Assembly (NCBI RefSeq): GCF_907164915.1
Contig: NC_061869.1
Coordinates: forward strand, 45,691,771-45,755,770
Reading direction: 5' to 3'
Source: Impatiens glandulifera
Lineage: Eukaryota; Streptophyta; Magnoliopsida; Ericales; Balsaminaceae
DNA length: 64,000 nucleotides
Shown here in pieces: positions 1 through 11,679 of the stretch. The notes under the pieces were generated by a model. That model saw only the letters and a list, made by a program, of their open reading frames with translations, was not told where the DNA came from and did no database searches. A program made the translations under genes and the position numbers. Positions within the stretch are counted from its first letter, which is position 1. Each line of letters opens with the position of its first letter.

Positions 1-3000
1 CTACCAACACCAACCTTGAAGAACTAGTAGGGATCATATTGGCTACATCACAACATAACATGATCGAGTTTGAAGACAAGGATCTTCCATCAGCCGAATG
101 AAACCATGATAAAGCCATTTACATTTCTATGCAAATGGATAGAAATATTGTTCCAATGGTCTTGATAGACAATGGATCCGTTCTCAACATATGTACTTGA
201 CTAATTCTCAACAAGCTTAGGAGCCAGCTCTTCCAGTCTTTAAGGAACCAACTCCATTTCATCTATCGATACTATGATTGACGAAAGTAAAACTCTATAT
301 CCTCTCATGTGTAGAGAGATGTTTAATATTGTATATTATAAGAAATCTAAGAACAATAATCTTGTCAGATCATCTTTTCTTACATTTAATAAACCCCTCG
401 ATGTAACACAAGAAGTAGACTTCAAATCTATGAGTAAAACTGATCATTCCTTTTTAGTTTGACTTAAAATTTGAAACCAAACACTTCTTAGAAACCAAGG
501 ACAATATTGTCTTTGTAGTAATAGAAAAGACAATGAAAATCAATTTAAACACGGACATCCATCCTCATATCGTATTGATTGGCCAAATTTGAAACCCACA
601 AGAGCGTCTAGAGTTAGTTAATCTATTAAAAACCAACAAAGACGTCTTTGCCTGATCATAAAGGACATATCAAGCATTGATCCAAAGATCACACGATATC
701 ACATTCCTCTATATCTTGATGCTAAGATAGTAAATTAAATCTTAAATAAATGAAAGAGGATATCGTGAACAAAATCCGAGAAGCAGTCTAAAAGAAACTC
801 GAAACTGAATTTCTCAAGGTAGTGGAATATCCTACATGGATGGCTAAATTTGTCTATGTCTTGATTAAGGACAAGAAACTACACGTGTGTGTAGATTATC
901 AAGATCTGTGTAAGATCAACCTTAAAGATCAATTCCCTCTACCACACATTGACATACTAGTGGACCATGTTGCCGATCATGAATTTCTATAATTCATGGA
1001 TATGTTTTTAGGATATATCTAAATCCTGATGGCCTTGCAGGACAAGGAAAAGACTAAGTTCATAATAGAAGTATGAACCTTTTGTTATCGTGTCATTCCT
1101 TTCAATCTTAAGAACGCATGAACTACCTATCAAAGGGCAGCAACCATGATCCTTCATGACATGATCCACAAGGAAGTTGAAGTATATGTCGACGACATGT
1201 TTTCTAAATCGAAGGATCGAGAATGACATATCCTAAACTTTGAGAAATTCCTACAATGAATCAAGAAATATCAACTACGAATCAACCTAGAAAAATTTAC
1301 ATTCGGAGTCACAACTAGTAAAATGATGGGCTTCTTAATCACACAAAGGGGCATTAAAGTTCATCCCTCTAAGAAAGAAGAAATCATTCCTATGTTGGTC
1401 CCTAGAAACGAAAGAAAGGTCTGTAGAATTTTGGGTAAAATGCAATACATTAGTTGATTCATCAACAAACTTACTATGACATGTAATCCAATAACCGTCT
1501 GATGAAGAAAGATCAAAAGTTTATATGGGATAAAGACTGCCAACAACCGTTTCACATAATTAAGGATTAATTAAAATTTCCTTTCATACTCATGCCGCAT
1601 AGAACCGATATTCATCCATGTTATACTTTACTGTAATAGACACAAATATGGGAAGCCTATTGGCTCAAGAAAACGAGAACAAACTTGATACGGCTGTATA
1701 CTACCTCAGTAAAGGATGACTTGGTGTGAACTTAATTACACTCCAACTGAGAAAATCTATCGGGCCTTTACATGGGTCACTAAAAGGTTGAGCCCCTACA
1801 TGCAAGCCCACCCCATCATGTTGGTATCAAGACTAGACCCGTTTCACTTATTGTTTCAATGAACTCATCTATCGCCAAGGCTGGCCAAATGAATGATGAT
1901 GTTATCTGAATAAGACATTGCCTATACAATACATAAGTCTATCAAGAAAGAGTTATTATGGACTTCCATGCTGACCAACCCATCATTGTTGAGTTAAAAG
2001 ACGAACTCGAATTCCCCAACTAAGGAATTATGAATATAACATCACACACATGGAAACTAATGTTTGACGGAGCTTCTAGAAAGTAGGTTTATGGAATTGT
2101 AATTTTGTTTGTTGACCTGAAAGGGATATACAACTCAATATCCATAAAACTCGAGTATCACATCACCAATAACAAGGCTGAATACGAGGCATGCCTCTCG
2201 GGTCTCAAATTGATATACGAAAAAAGGAAAACTAACTTAGAAGTTGTTGGTCACTTTAACTTGGTTATATCCCAATGCAATGGTATGTGGCAAGTGAAAG
2301 GGGAAAACTTGAAACCCTATCACGCCCACTTGACTAAACTCATGAACAAATTTATCAAGTATAATTTTCATGCTCCAAGAAGCCAAAACCGCTTCTTAGA
2401 TGCCCTCGATACTTTGGAAGCCATGACTTAAATTCCTGACAGAATTAAAGTCAAACCTCTTAAAATATGACAAAAGAAACGACCTACTTTTAAATCGAGA
2501 GCCAAACTTCATGTGAGATTGCTGCTAAACCCTGGTATCGTACTCTCAAGAAATACATTGAGTGTGGAGAATACCCTTCCCATTTCCGAGCTAAGGAATG
2601 ACTTGCGCCAATATTCCACCAATTACGCTTGTATCGCCAATAGACTTTACCTTCGATCTTTTGAAGGTCAAAACATGTTCTGTATAGATAATCCTTAATC
2701 CAAGAGGATCATGGAAGAACTACACGAATGGAATGGCTACAACCAAGAAAATACTTTGTTTAGGATATTATATGCAAAACCTCGAAAAAAAATGTGTAAG
2801 TTATGTTAGGAGCTATCATCAAGTCTAAATCTATGCTAACTTGAAGCATACACCGACTTCTTCCCTGTACACATGAAATCCCCTTGGCCCTTTTCGACAT
2901 GGAGCATCGACGTAATCGGGAAAATCTATCCCCAAGCATTAAATGGACACAAGTTCATACTCTTCTTCATAGACTACTTCACCAAAAGTGTTGAAGAAAT

Positions 3001-3742
3001 CTCTTACAAGGTCTTGAAATCATCTCAAGTGGAAAAGTTCATCCGAACTAGCATCATCGTTAGATATGGTGTTCCTTACGCCCTAATTTCAGACAATGGT
3101 CGACACTTCCAAGGAAAATTGTTGCAATTTCCCCGATGAGTTCAAGATCGATCTTCCCAAATTATCTCCATATAGACCCCAAACCAATGGAGCGATTGAA
3201 ACGGAAAACAAAAACGTGATTTGGATTATCAAGAAGATGATTAACACATATTAAGATTGGTATGAGAAGTTGTCATATGCCTTATGTGGATATCGTATGA
3301 CCGCTCGAACCTCGACGAATGAAACTCCCTACTCTCTATTTTACAGTATGGATGTATTACTAATCATTAAATTGAGATTCCAACCCTTAGAATACTCTTA
3401 TAGAGCCACATTGTTAAAGAGGATTAACTCAAATCTCGATATGACCTACTAACGTTGATGTAGGATAAGAGGTTAAATGCTTTATGTAAAACCCAAGCCT
3501 ACCAAAAACGTATGTAAACACCTTCAATGGGAATGTCAAACTTAGAAACCCCAAAGAAGGTGATCTAGTTCTTAAATAAATTCGAGAACTCCTACACCCA
3601 AGGGCCAGTTTCAACCCCAATGGGAAAGACCCTTCCCAGTTAAGAAAATCCTCTCTAGAGGAGTTTTTCCCCTATCTAATCTAGAAGAAGAAGAGTTTAT
3701 TTCACAAGCAATATCGATGCGCTTAAAAGATATTTTGTATAA
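1..3742 (+). pseudogene. Ty3/gypsy (Tat/Ogre-type) polyprotein remnant, element G1
   Basis: This is the 3' part of a gypsy polyprotein, entered from outside the window and broken by many stops and frame changes. In order I see a protease piece near 155-200 (LIDNGS in place of the usual D-T/S-G), reverse transcriptase about 760-1330 with YVDD at 1185-1196, a classical RNase H about 1450-1760, a second, archaeal-type RNase H about 2045-2430 (FDGAS, then EYEA) and an integrase about 2500-3450 with SDNG and the distal Glu in AIETENK. The frame ends in KRYFV-stop at 3740-3742. Two RNase H domains are a mark of the Tat lineage. In the second RNase H the GDSN Asp seen in G3 is His (GHFN), so that domain is probably dead. 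The order matches element G3 near the right end. No intact product is expected. Confidence 0.9.
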
Positions 3743-5793
3743 TATCAAGAGATGCACGTGACGGTTTAAAGCTCGACTTTGAAATAATCTTATTTCAACA
3801 GAATCCAATCCCATGTTTTGTATAACTTGTAACTTGGAAATAGGACTCATGTCCAAATTATGGAGACCTGATTCTTTTTAGTCCAAAAAAATAATGGAGA
3901 GAAGATACGTAGGCAACCTGCAAGTTTGCGGGCACGGTCTCACATAAATAAATAAAACTCCAGTCCCTTCATCAAGAGAAATATAAAATATTTTGAGAAA
4001 GGAAGAAAGTCTTGACCTCATTCTAGAGCCGATGTGTCGGATTTTATGAAACAAGTAGGGGTAAAGCTAAGAACATCGTTTCCAATTTAGTGATATTCTC
4101 ATAAACAAAACCTAGGATTTCACAATAACTATGATTCAAGGGATATCGGTCATAAGCTATTTTTTTATTTTAGGTGATTATCTTTAGAGTTACCCTCCAT
4201 TGAAAGTTTTTGAAGAAAAATAATCTGAATTAAACCCATTAAAAGCGAGGCTCAAAGACCTAAATTAAGAAAGGACACCTCATCATTACTTTTGTAAAAG
4301 AAAGAGATGTTTAAAACTCGATACTTTGGTATAAAAAAACATAAAAAAATTAAAATGCCAAAAAGAGAATCGGAAAAACCCCAAAAATCTCTAAAAAAAA
4401 TGAAAAATATTCATGTGTTGGTTTATGTATTGAAATCACCATTCTTGATCACTCAGAATCTATAAATGATTGCTACATCAAGAGAAGAATGTACCGATTC
4501 TACCAGATATATCCTTGGAACAAAAAAGAAACGACTCAAGTGGTTTAGGATTGAAATCATTATTCGTTGCTTACTCACACTCTAGTCTTGATTGTTATGG
4601 TAAGAGAAAGTACCGATTCTACCAGATATACCCGTGAGCTAACAAAAGAAAAAAACGAGAAAAATGGTAAATGAAAACCCTAGCAGAAAATCAATAAACC
4701 TCTCTAAAAATGTTTTTGCGATGAGTAGACTTTCGAGAAATGTGGTTTACGGCCAAGCAACAAAAAATAAGTTACACTCTTTTGTCAAAATGTTGAAATA
4801 TTGACTATCTTCTTCGAGGGTTATGATTCTAGATAATTGTTTGTCTCAAAAGTTGGTGAAAAAGAAATCTCATTCCTTGATGAAAGTAAAATCATCACAA
4901 AGGACAGAAAAGATGTTCAAAGCCTAGGCTCGAATATGTTTCGAAACATTATAATTCATTAAGAAGGATTAAGGTTCATTCCAATCTCAAAAAAAAATAT
5001 AAACAAGGATAGGAACTGGGGAACAAAAAAATGTTCTTTTATCCATAAACATGAGTAATTTGTCCATAAATAAGACCTAAAGAATGCCCACTGATTTTGA
5101 AATTAGTTGTGAAGGTTATTTTGGAATAAGAAAGGGAAAAAATGATTCTGTTAAAATATTCTCCTAAAAGGCATAGAGCCACGACCGATATTTCCAAAGC
5201 AAAATACGCAAAATCGAGTCACCAAAACTCAATTTATTGATAGGTATGTGAGATTGTTCGTACACGATCTCGTTTTAGGAGAATAAGTTACACTCTTTTG
5301 TCAAAATGTTGAAATATTGACTATCTTCTTCGAGGGTTATGATTCTAGATAATTGTTTGTCTCAAAAGTTGGTGAAAAAGAAATCTCATTCCTTGATGAA
5401 AGTAAAATCATCACAAAGGACAGAAAAGATGTTCAAAGCCTAGGCTCGAATATGTTTCGAAACATTATAATTCATTAAGAAGGATTAAGGTTCATTCCAA
5501 TCTCAAAAAAAAAATATAAACAAGGATAGGAACTGGGGAACAAAAAAATGTTCTTTTATCCATAAACATGAGTAATTTGTCCATAAATAAGACCTAAAGA
5601 ATGCCCACTGATTTTGAAATTAGTTGTGAAGGTTATTTTGGAATAAGAAAGGGAAAAAATGATTCTGTTAAAATATTCTCCTAAAAGGCATAGAGCCACG
5701 ACCGATATTTACAAAGCAAAATACGCAAAATCGAGTCACCAAAACTCAATTTATTGATAGGTATGTGAGATTGTTCGTACACGATCTCGTTTT
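3743..5793 (+). other. 3' untranslated region of gypsy element G1
   Basis: There is no coding frame here. A GC-richer block at 3904-3940 (GATACGTAGGCAAC and following) lies shortly after the pol stop; similar blocks after pol are familiar from plant gypsy elements. The stretch 4421-4640 and its equivalent at 59740-59860 in G3 share the motifs attgaaatcacc and gtaccgattcta, which ties the two elements to one family. The rest is AT-rich and contains the duplications listed separately. No 3' LTR is seen; the satellite array takes over instead. Confidence 0.6.
4429..4640 (+). repeat. Two imperfect tandem copies of about 120 bp
   Basis: Copy one starts near 4429 and copy two near 4549. Both begin with attgaaatca and end with a block reading accgattctaccagatat followed by atcc or accc. 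A diverged relative occurs in the G3 untranslated region at about 59640-59870, so the duplication habit is shared by the family. Confidence 0.65.
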
Positions 5794-5797
5794 AAAC
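4766..5797 (+). repeat. 516-bp tandem direct duplication
   Basis: Copy one is about 4766-5281 and copy two about 5282-5797. The offset is 516 bp, rising to 517 after a one-base difference in an A run near 5511; I otherwise see about one substitution (tttcc versus tttac near 5190/5708). The near identity implies a recent event or an assembly effect. Each copy ends in one unit closely resembling a satellite monomer (ttgataggtatgtgagattg and the following palindrome), so the second copy leads directly into the array. Confidence 0.92.
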
Positions 5798-6290
5798 CCT
5801 AATTGAAGTTAAGTATTCAAAATTTATCTGTTGATAGGTGCGATAGATTGTTTGCATACGAATTTGCTAAAAACCCTAATTGTACTTAAGTGTCTAAACC
5901 CTATCCGTCGATAAGTACATGAGATTGTTCATACACGATCCCGATTTAAACCCTAATTATTATTAAGTATCCAAAACCCTATTTGTTGATAGGTACGTGA
6001 GATCGTACGTACACGATCCCGTTTTAATCCTTAGTTGTAATTAGGCATCCAATCCCAATCTATTGATAGGTGCAATAGATCATTTGTGTATGATTCCGCT
6101 AAAAATCCTAATTATAATTAGGTATCTAAACCCTATTTGTCGATAGGTACTTGATTTCATTTGTACAAGATCCCGTTTAAAACCCTAATTATTATTAAGT
6201 ATCCAAAACCGTATCTATTGATAGGTACGTGAGATAATTCGTACTTATGCAGTTTTAAAACCTAGTTGTAATTCAAACCTTATTTGTTGA
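5794..6290 (+). repeat. Early satellite block, 77-bp units
   Basis: The block anchor aaccctaatt, or a close variant, recurs at 5795, 5872, 5949, 6026, 6104, 6181 and 6259, giving a period of 77-78 bp. Each unit has a 26-bp leader (aaccctaattnnaattaagtatcc type), then a CCTATC-GATAGG dyad and a GATCGT-ACGATC-type dyad. The first six units are well formed; after about 6260 the leader disappears and the period drops to about 51 bp. No coding frame. Confidence 0.88.
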
Positions 6291-9200
6291 TAGGTACAAT
6301 ATATCATTTGTAAATGATTCTGTTAGAAACTATATTTATTGATAGGTGCATTAATCGTTCGTACACGATTCTATCTAAAAATCCTATCTTTCGATAGGTC
6401 AGGTCACGAGACATTGTTTGAATACAATTTCATTAGAAATCATATCTGTTGATAGGCGCACTAATCGTTCACACACGATTCTATTTGCAAACCTTATATG
6501 TCGATAGGTCGATACATCATTTGTATATGTTTCCATTAGAAACCCTATATGTTTATAGGTGCGCTAATCGTTCGTTAACAATTTCGTCTAAAAACAATAT
6601 TTGTCGATAAATCGAGACATCATTTGTATATGATTCAGTTAGAAAACCTATCTATTGATAGGTGTACTAATCAATCATTCACGATTCCGTATGTAAACCC
6701 TATCTAATTATAGGTCGAGACATTGTTTATATATAATTCCATTAAAAACCTTATCTATTGATAGGTGCGATAATCATTCGCATACGATTCCATATAAAAA
6801 CCACATCTAATGACAGGTCGAGACATCATTTATATAATATTCCATTAGAAACCCTTTGTGGATAGGTGCACTAAACGTTCATACACGATTCCATCTGAAA
6901 ACCCTATATGTCGATAGGTCGAGACATTGTTTATATATGATTCTATTAGAAATCCAATTTGTTGATAGATGCGTTAATCGTTTGTGTACAATTCCATATG
7001 AAAACCCTATCTAATGATAGGTCGAGACAACATTTGTATATGATTCTGTTATAAACCATTTGTGGATATGGTCATTAATCGTTCATACACAATTCACTCT
7101 GAAAACTCTATATGTCGATAGGTCGAGACATCATTTGTATATGATTCCAGTAGAAACCTGATTTGTTTATAGGTACACTAATCGTTCGTACACGATAATC
7201 ACTGAAAACCCTATCTTTCTATAGGCCGAGACATCATTTGTATATAATTCTGTTAGAAACCCTATCTGGTTATAGGTCCGCTAATCGTTCGTACACGATT
7301 CTATCTAAAAACCCTAATTGTCGATAGATCATGACATCATTTGTATATGATTCCGTTATAAACCTATTTATTGATAGTTGTACTAATCATTCATAAATGA
7401 TTTCGTATGAAAACAATATCTATTGATAGGTGCGCTAATCGTTCATACACGATACCTTCTGAAAACCCTATCTATCGTTAGGTCGAGACATTATTTGTAT
7501 ATAATTCTGTTGGAAACCCTATCTGTTGATAGGTTCACTAATCATTCATACACGATTCCATCTAAAAACCCTATTTGTCGATAAGTGAATACATCATTTG
7601 TATATGATTCCGTTAGAAACTATATCTGTAAATAGGTGCGCTATTCGTTTATACATGATTCCGTTTAAAAATTCATTATATCGTTAGGTCGAGACATCAT
7701 TTGTATATGAGTCCATTAGATATCCTATTTATTGATAGGTTCGTTAATCGTTCGCACACGATTCTATTTGAAAACTCTATTTATCAATAGATTGAGACAT
7801 CATTTGTATATAATTCCGTTAGAAACCTTATCTATTGATATGTGCGCTAATCATTCGTACACGATTACGTATGAAAAACCTATCTATTTATAGGTCGAGA
7901 CATGATTTGTATATGAATCCGTCAGAAACTCTATTTGTTGATAGGTGCACTAATCGTTTGTACACGATTCAATCTGTAAACTCTATATGTCAATAGGTCG
8001 AGACATCATTTGTTTATGATTCCATAAAAACCCTATTTGATGATAGGTGCGTTAATCATTCGAATACGATTCCATATGAAAACCATATCTAATGATATGT
8101 CGATACATCATTTGTATATGATTCTATTAGAAACCCTCTATTGATAGGCGCGCTAAACGTTCATACACAACTCCATTTAAAAACCATATATGTCGAAAGG
8201 TCGAGACATAATTTGTATATGATTCCGTTAGAAACCCTATCTGTTGATAGATGCGCTAATCGTTCGTATACGATTCCATATGAAAACCCTATCTAATGAT
8301 AGGTCAAGACACCATTTACATATAATTTCATTATAAACCCTTTGTGGATAGGATCGTTAATCGTTCATACAAGATTCCGTTTGAAAACCCTATTTGTCGA
8401 TAGGTAAAGATATAAGTTGTATATGATTCCATTAGAAACCATATCTATTGATAGGTGCATTAATCGTTCATATACAATTCCGTATGAAAACCCTATTTGT
8501 CGATAGGTCAATACATCAAATGTATATGATTCTTTTAGAAACCCTATCTGTTGATAGGTGCGCTTATATTTTATACACGATTCCGTATGAAAACACTATT
8601 TGTCGATAGGTCAATACATCATTTGTATATGAATATTTTAGAAACCCTATATGTTGATAGGTGCGCTAAACGTTCATACACGATTCCGAATGAAAACCCT
8701 ATTTGTCGATAGGTCAAGACATCATTTGTATATGAATCTTTTAGAAACCCTATATGTTGATAGTTGCGCTAATCGTTCATACACGATTCTTTCTGAAAAC
8801 CAAATCTATTAATAGGTTCATTAAACATTCATACACAATTCCGTCTGAAAACCCTATTTGTGAATAGATCAAGACATCATTTGTATATGATTTCATTAGA
8901 AATTATATTTGTTAATAGGTGCAATAATCGTTTCTACACGACTTCGTTTAAAAACCATATCTATAGATAGGTTGAGACATCATTTGTATAAGAGTCCGTT
9001 AGAAACCCTATCTATCTCAAAACCCTATTTATCAACTGGTTGAGACATCATTTGTATATAATTTTGTTAGAAACCATATATATTGTTATGTGCGTTAATC
9101 GTTCGTACACGATTCTGTCTCAAAACTCTATTTATCAATAGGTCGAGACATAATTTGTATATGATTTCGTTAGAAACCCTATCTATTGTTATGTGCACTA

Positions 9201-10451
9201 ATCGTTCGTATATGATTACGTATTAAAACCTTATCTATGGATAGGTCAGGACATCATTTATAAACTCATTTATGTCGATAGGTCGACACATCATTTGTAT
9301 ATAATTCCACTAGAAATTTATTTATTGATATGTGTGTTAATCATTCGAATGTGATTCCATATGAAAACCCTATTTATTGATAGGTCGATACATCATTTGT
9401 ATATGATTCTATTAAAAACCCTTTGTGGATAGGTGCGCTAAACATTTATACACAATTATGTCTAAATACCCTATATGTCGATAGGTCGAGACATAATTTG
9501 AGAATGATTCCGTTAAAAACCCTATTTATTAATAGGTGTACTAGTCGTTCGTATACGATTCCATATGAAAACGCTATCTAATGATAGGTCGAGACATCAT
9601 TTGTATATGATTCCGTTTAAACCCTTTTTGGATAGATTCGTTAATCGTTCATAAATTTGTCCGTTTGAAAACCCTTTTTGTCGATAGGTCAAGACATCAT
9701 TTTTATATGATTCCATTAGAAATCCTATCTATTGATAGGTGCACTAATCATTCACACACGATTCATATGAAAACTCTATTTGTCGATAGATCGAGACACT
9801 ATTAGTATATGATTCTTTTAGAAACCCTATATGTGGATAGATGCGTTAATCCTTCATATATGATTCCATCAGAAAACCCTATATGTCGAGGTCGAGACAA
9901 AATTTGTATATGATTTCGTTAGAAACACTATCTATTGATAGGTGCGCTAATAATTTATACACAATTTTGTCTGAAAACCCTATTTGTCGATAGGTGAAGA
10001 CATCGTTTGTATATGGTTAAAAACTATATTTGTTAATAGGTGCGCTAATCATTTGTACACAATTTCGTTTAAAAACCCTATCTATTGATAGGTCGAGACA
10101 TCATTTATATATGAGTCCGTTAGAAACCTTATCTTTTTTATAGTTCCACTAATCGTTCGTACACAATTTTATCTAAAATCCCTATTTGTCGATAGGTCGT
10201 GACATTATTTGTATATGATTCCATTAGAAACCCTATCTATTGATAGGGAACTAATCGTTCATACATGATTTCATATGAAAACCCTATTTGTCGATAGGTC
10301 GAGACATCATTTGTATATAATTCTTTTAGAAACCCTATCTATTGATAGGTGCGCTAATCGTTCATACAAGATTCTGTCTGAAAATCCTATTTGTCGATAG
10401 GTCGAGACATCATTTGTATATGATTCCATAAGAAATCTTATCTATTTATAG
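6290..10451 (+). repeat. Satellite array, 51-bp units in about 103-bp dimers
   Basis: About 4.2 kb of diverged tandem repeats, roughly 40 dimers. Half-unit a reads approximately ccctatctgttgataggtgc, then gctaatcgttcgtacacgat; half-unit b reads approximately ccctatttgtcgataggtcg, then agacatcatttgtatatgat. Both halves contain a CCTAT-ATAGG dyad and a second dyad (AATCGT-ACGATT in a, ATCAT-ATGAT in b). Units differ from one another at many sites, so this is not a freshly amplified array. No open frame of note. The array stops abruptly inside a unit at about 10451, where copia sequence starts. Confidence 0.92.
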
Positions 10452-11349
10452 GCTCCGGAAATCGATCAAATGAAGCAAGCGGTGGTTGATACAATTGATT
10501 CATGCCTTGGAAGTTATAAAACCGCAACCGATGAGAGGATTGCAACGACTGAAGCTAATCTGTCAAATACTATACGGGGATCTGTACAAACCGAAATCGC
10601 AAACACCGTTCAAACATCTATCAGGTCCATGATAGATGCGGCTGTACAGACCTCAGTAAAATCCTTGATCGCTGAGTCCATCCAAACCGCAACCGCTCCA
10701 TTATTAGACATGCTGCAGGCAATGACCATTCAAAATTGGGGAGTTGTCCAAACTCCAAGTCAGCAAGACTCAACAGCAAATCGAGTATTATGCTGAAACC
10801 GCTAAGAGACTGCAAGAAGAGGAAAGGGAAAGGGAACGGGTGCAGAAGGAGATTGAAGACAAAGATTATGAGCTTTCCCAAAAGTGCAATGAGGAGGAAC
10901 ATGCAAGTATCCAGGAACCTCCACCGGTTCAACCGTCCCATTCAATGAACACAAGGAATAAGAAGAAACGAAGCGCGGTTGCGAAAGTAATCAAGCGGGC
11001 AGAACAAAGAGCAGTTGTACCAGTCGTGCTAAATGTGCAACCTCTTGATGAAGAAGAGGAAGAGGACACTGAAGAACTTAACTAGCGGAAGAGAAGGGCA
11101 ATTGAAGGTTCAACCGCAACTCCAAGCTTCAGACCAATTATTGCTCCACCGCTTCCTCCACCAAAACCAGTGTGTGCCGGTTTTGTGTTCAGCAAAAAGA
11201 CTCCAAGTCATTCAAGTGTATGGGCCGGAATGCTGATTGACGCTGAAAGACGCGACAAGGAGTGGAAGGCAAGAGAAGAGGAAGAAAGAAGACGGCTTGA
11301 GAAAGAACTGGAAAAAGAGCTTCACAAGGGGGGACCATCCAAGTCTTAA
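10452..11349 (+). pseudogene. acc3 C-terminal fragment of a copia element (A2)
   Basis: This is collinear with positions 31833-32706 of element A and so is the 3' tail of its long accessory gene. It opens in one frame (10470-10735, Thr/Gln/Ser-rich, with repeated SVQTEIANTVQTSIRSMI-type heptads), shifts frame near 10735, then runs 10744-11349 with one in-frame TAG at 11083-11085. A charged coiled coil (EEERERERVQKEIEDKD) is followed by a basic patch (NTRNKKKR) and a conserved ending: SVWAG, DAERR, EW-AREEEE and GGPSKS-stop. The 5' three quarters of the element are missing; the satellite array abuts directly. Not expected to be expressed. Confidence 0.85.
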
Positions 11350-11679
11350 TCTTTCTCTTTTCTTCTTTCAAAATAGCTTATGTTTAACTATGTTTCTGAA
11401 CTTGGTTATTTTATCATATTTCTCTCCGCTAGTTTTCACACACCTTCTTCAAAAATCAAACACACGTCTTTGAAACATTTTCTTCAAACTCATAAATAAT
11501 AAATACTCAAGTCGCTAAATAAAGCTTTTCAAACCGGCCACACATTACAAGTTTTGAATATTTATTCTAAATAATCAAAAAGGGAGAAATTGATAGAAAA
11601 ATTAAGTAAGTTAATTTTCAAACCGGCCACACATTACAAGTTTTGAATATTTATTCTAAATAATCAAAAAGGGAGAAAT
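11350..11679 (+). other. Duplicated polypurine-tract region before LTR
   Basis: Between the accessory stop and the LTR, a unit of about 89 bp (aaccggccacacattacaag followed by an AT run and aaaaagggagaaat) is tandemly repeated; the purine tracts end at 11590 and 11679. A purine run directly before a TG start is the plus-strand primer of an LTR element. Repeated tracts at this place are a described trait of Sireviruses. Nothing else is seen in this stretch. Confidence 0.75.

Noticed and set aside
1008..1229. Minus-strand frames within the gypsy RT region
   Set aside because: They lie opposite the clear plus-strand RT motifs and carry no domain.
5794..6300. Interstitial telomere repeat
   Set aside because: AAACCCTAA occurs only once per 77-bp unit and is not tandem; kept only as a telo-box observation.
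5794..10451. CRISPR-like array of hairpin repeats
   Set aside because: Repeats are contiguous and diverged with no unique spacers of constant length, no cas genes, and the context is a plant retrotransposon. It is a satellite.
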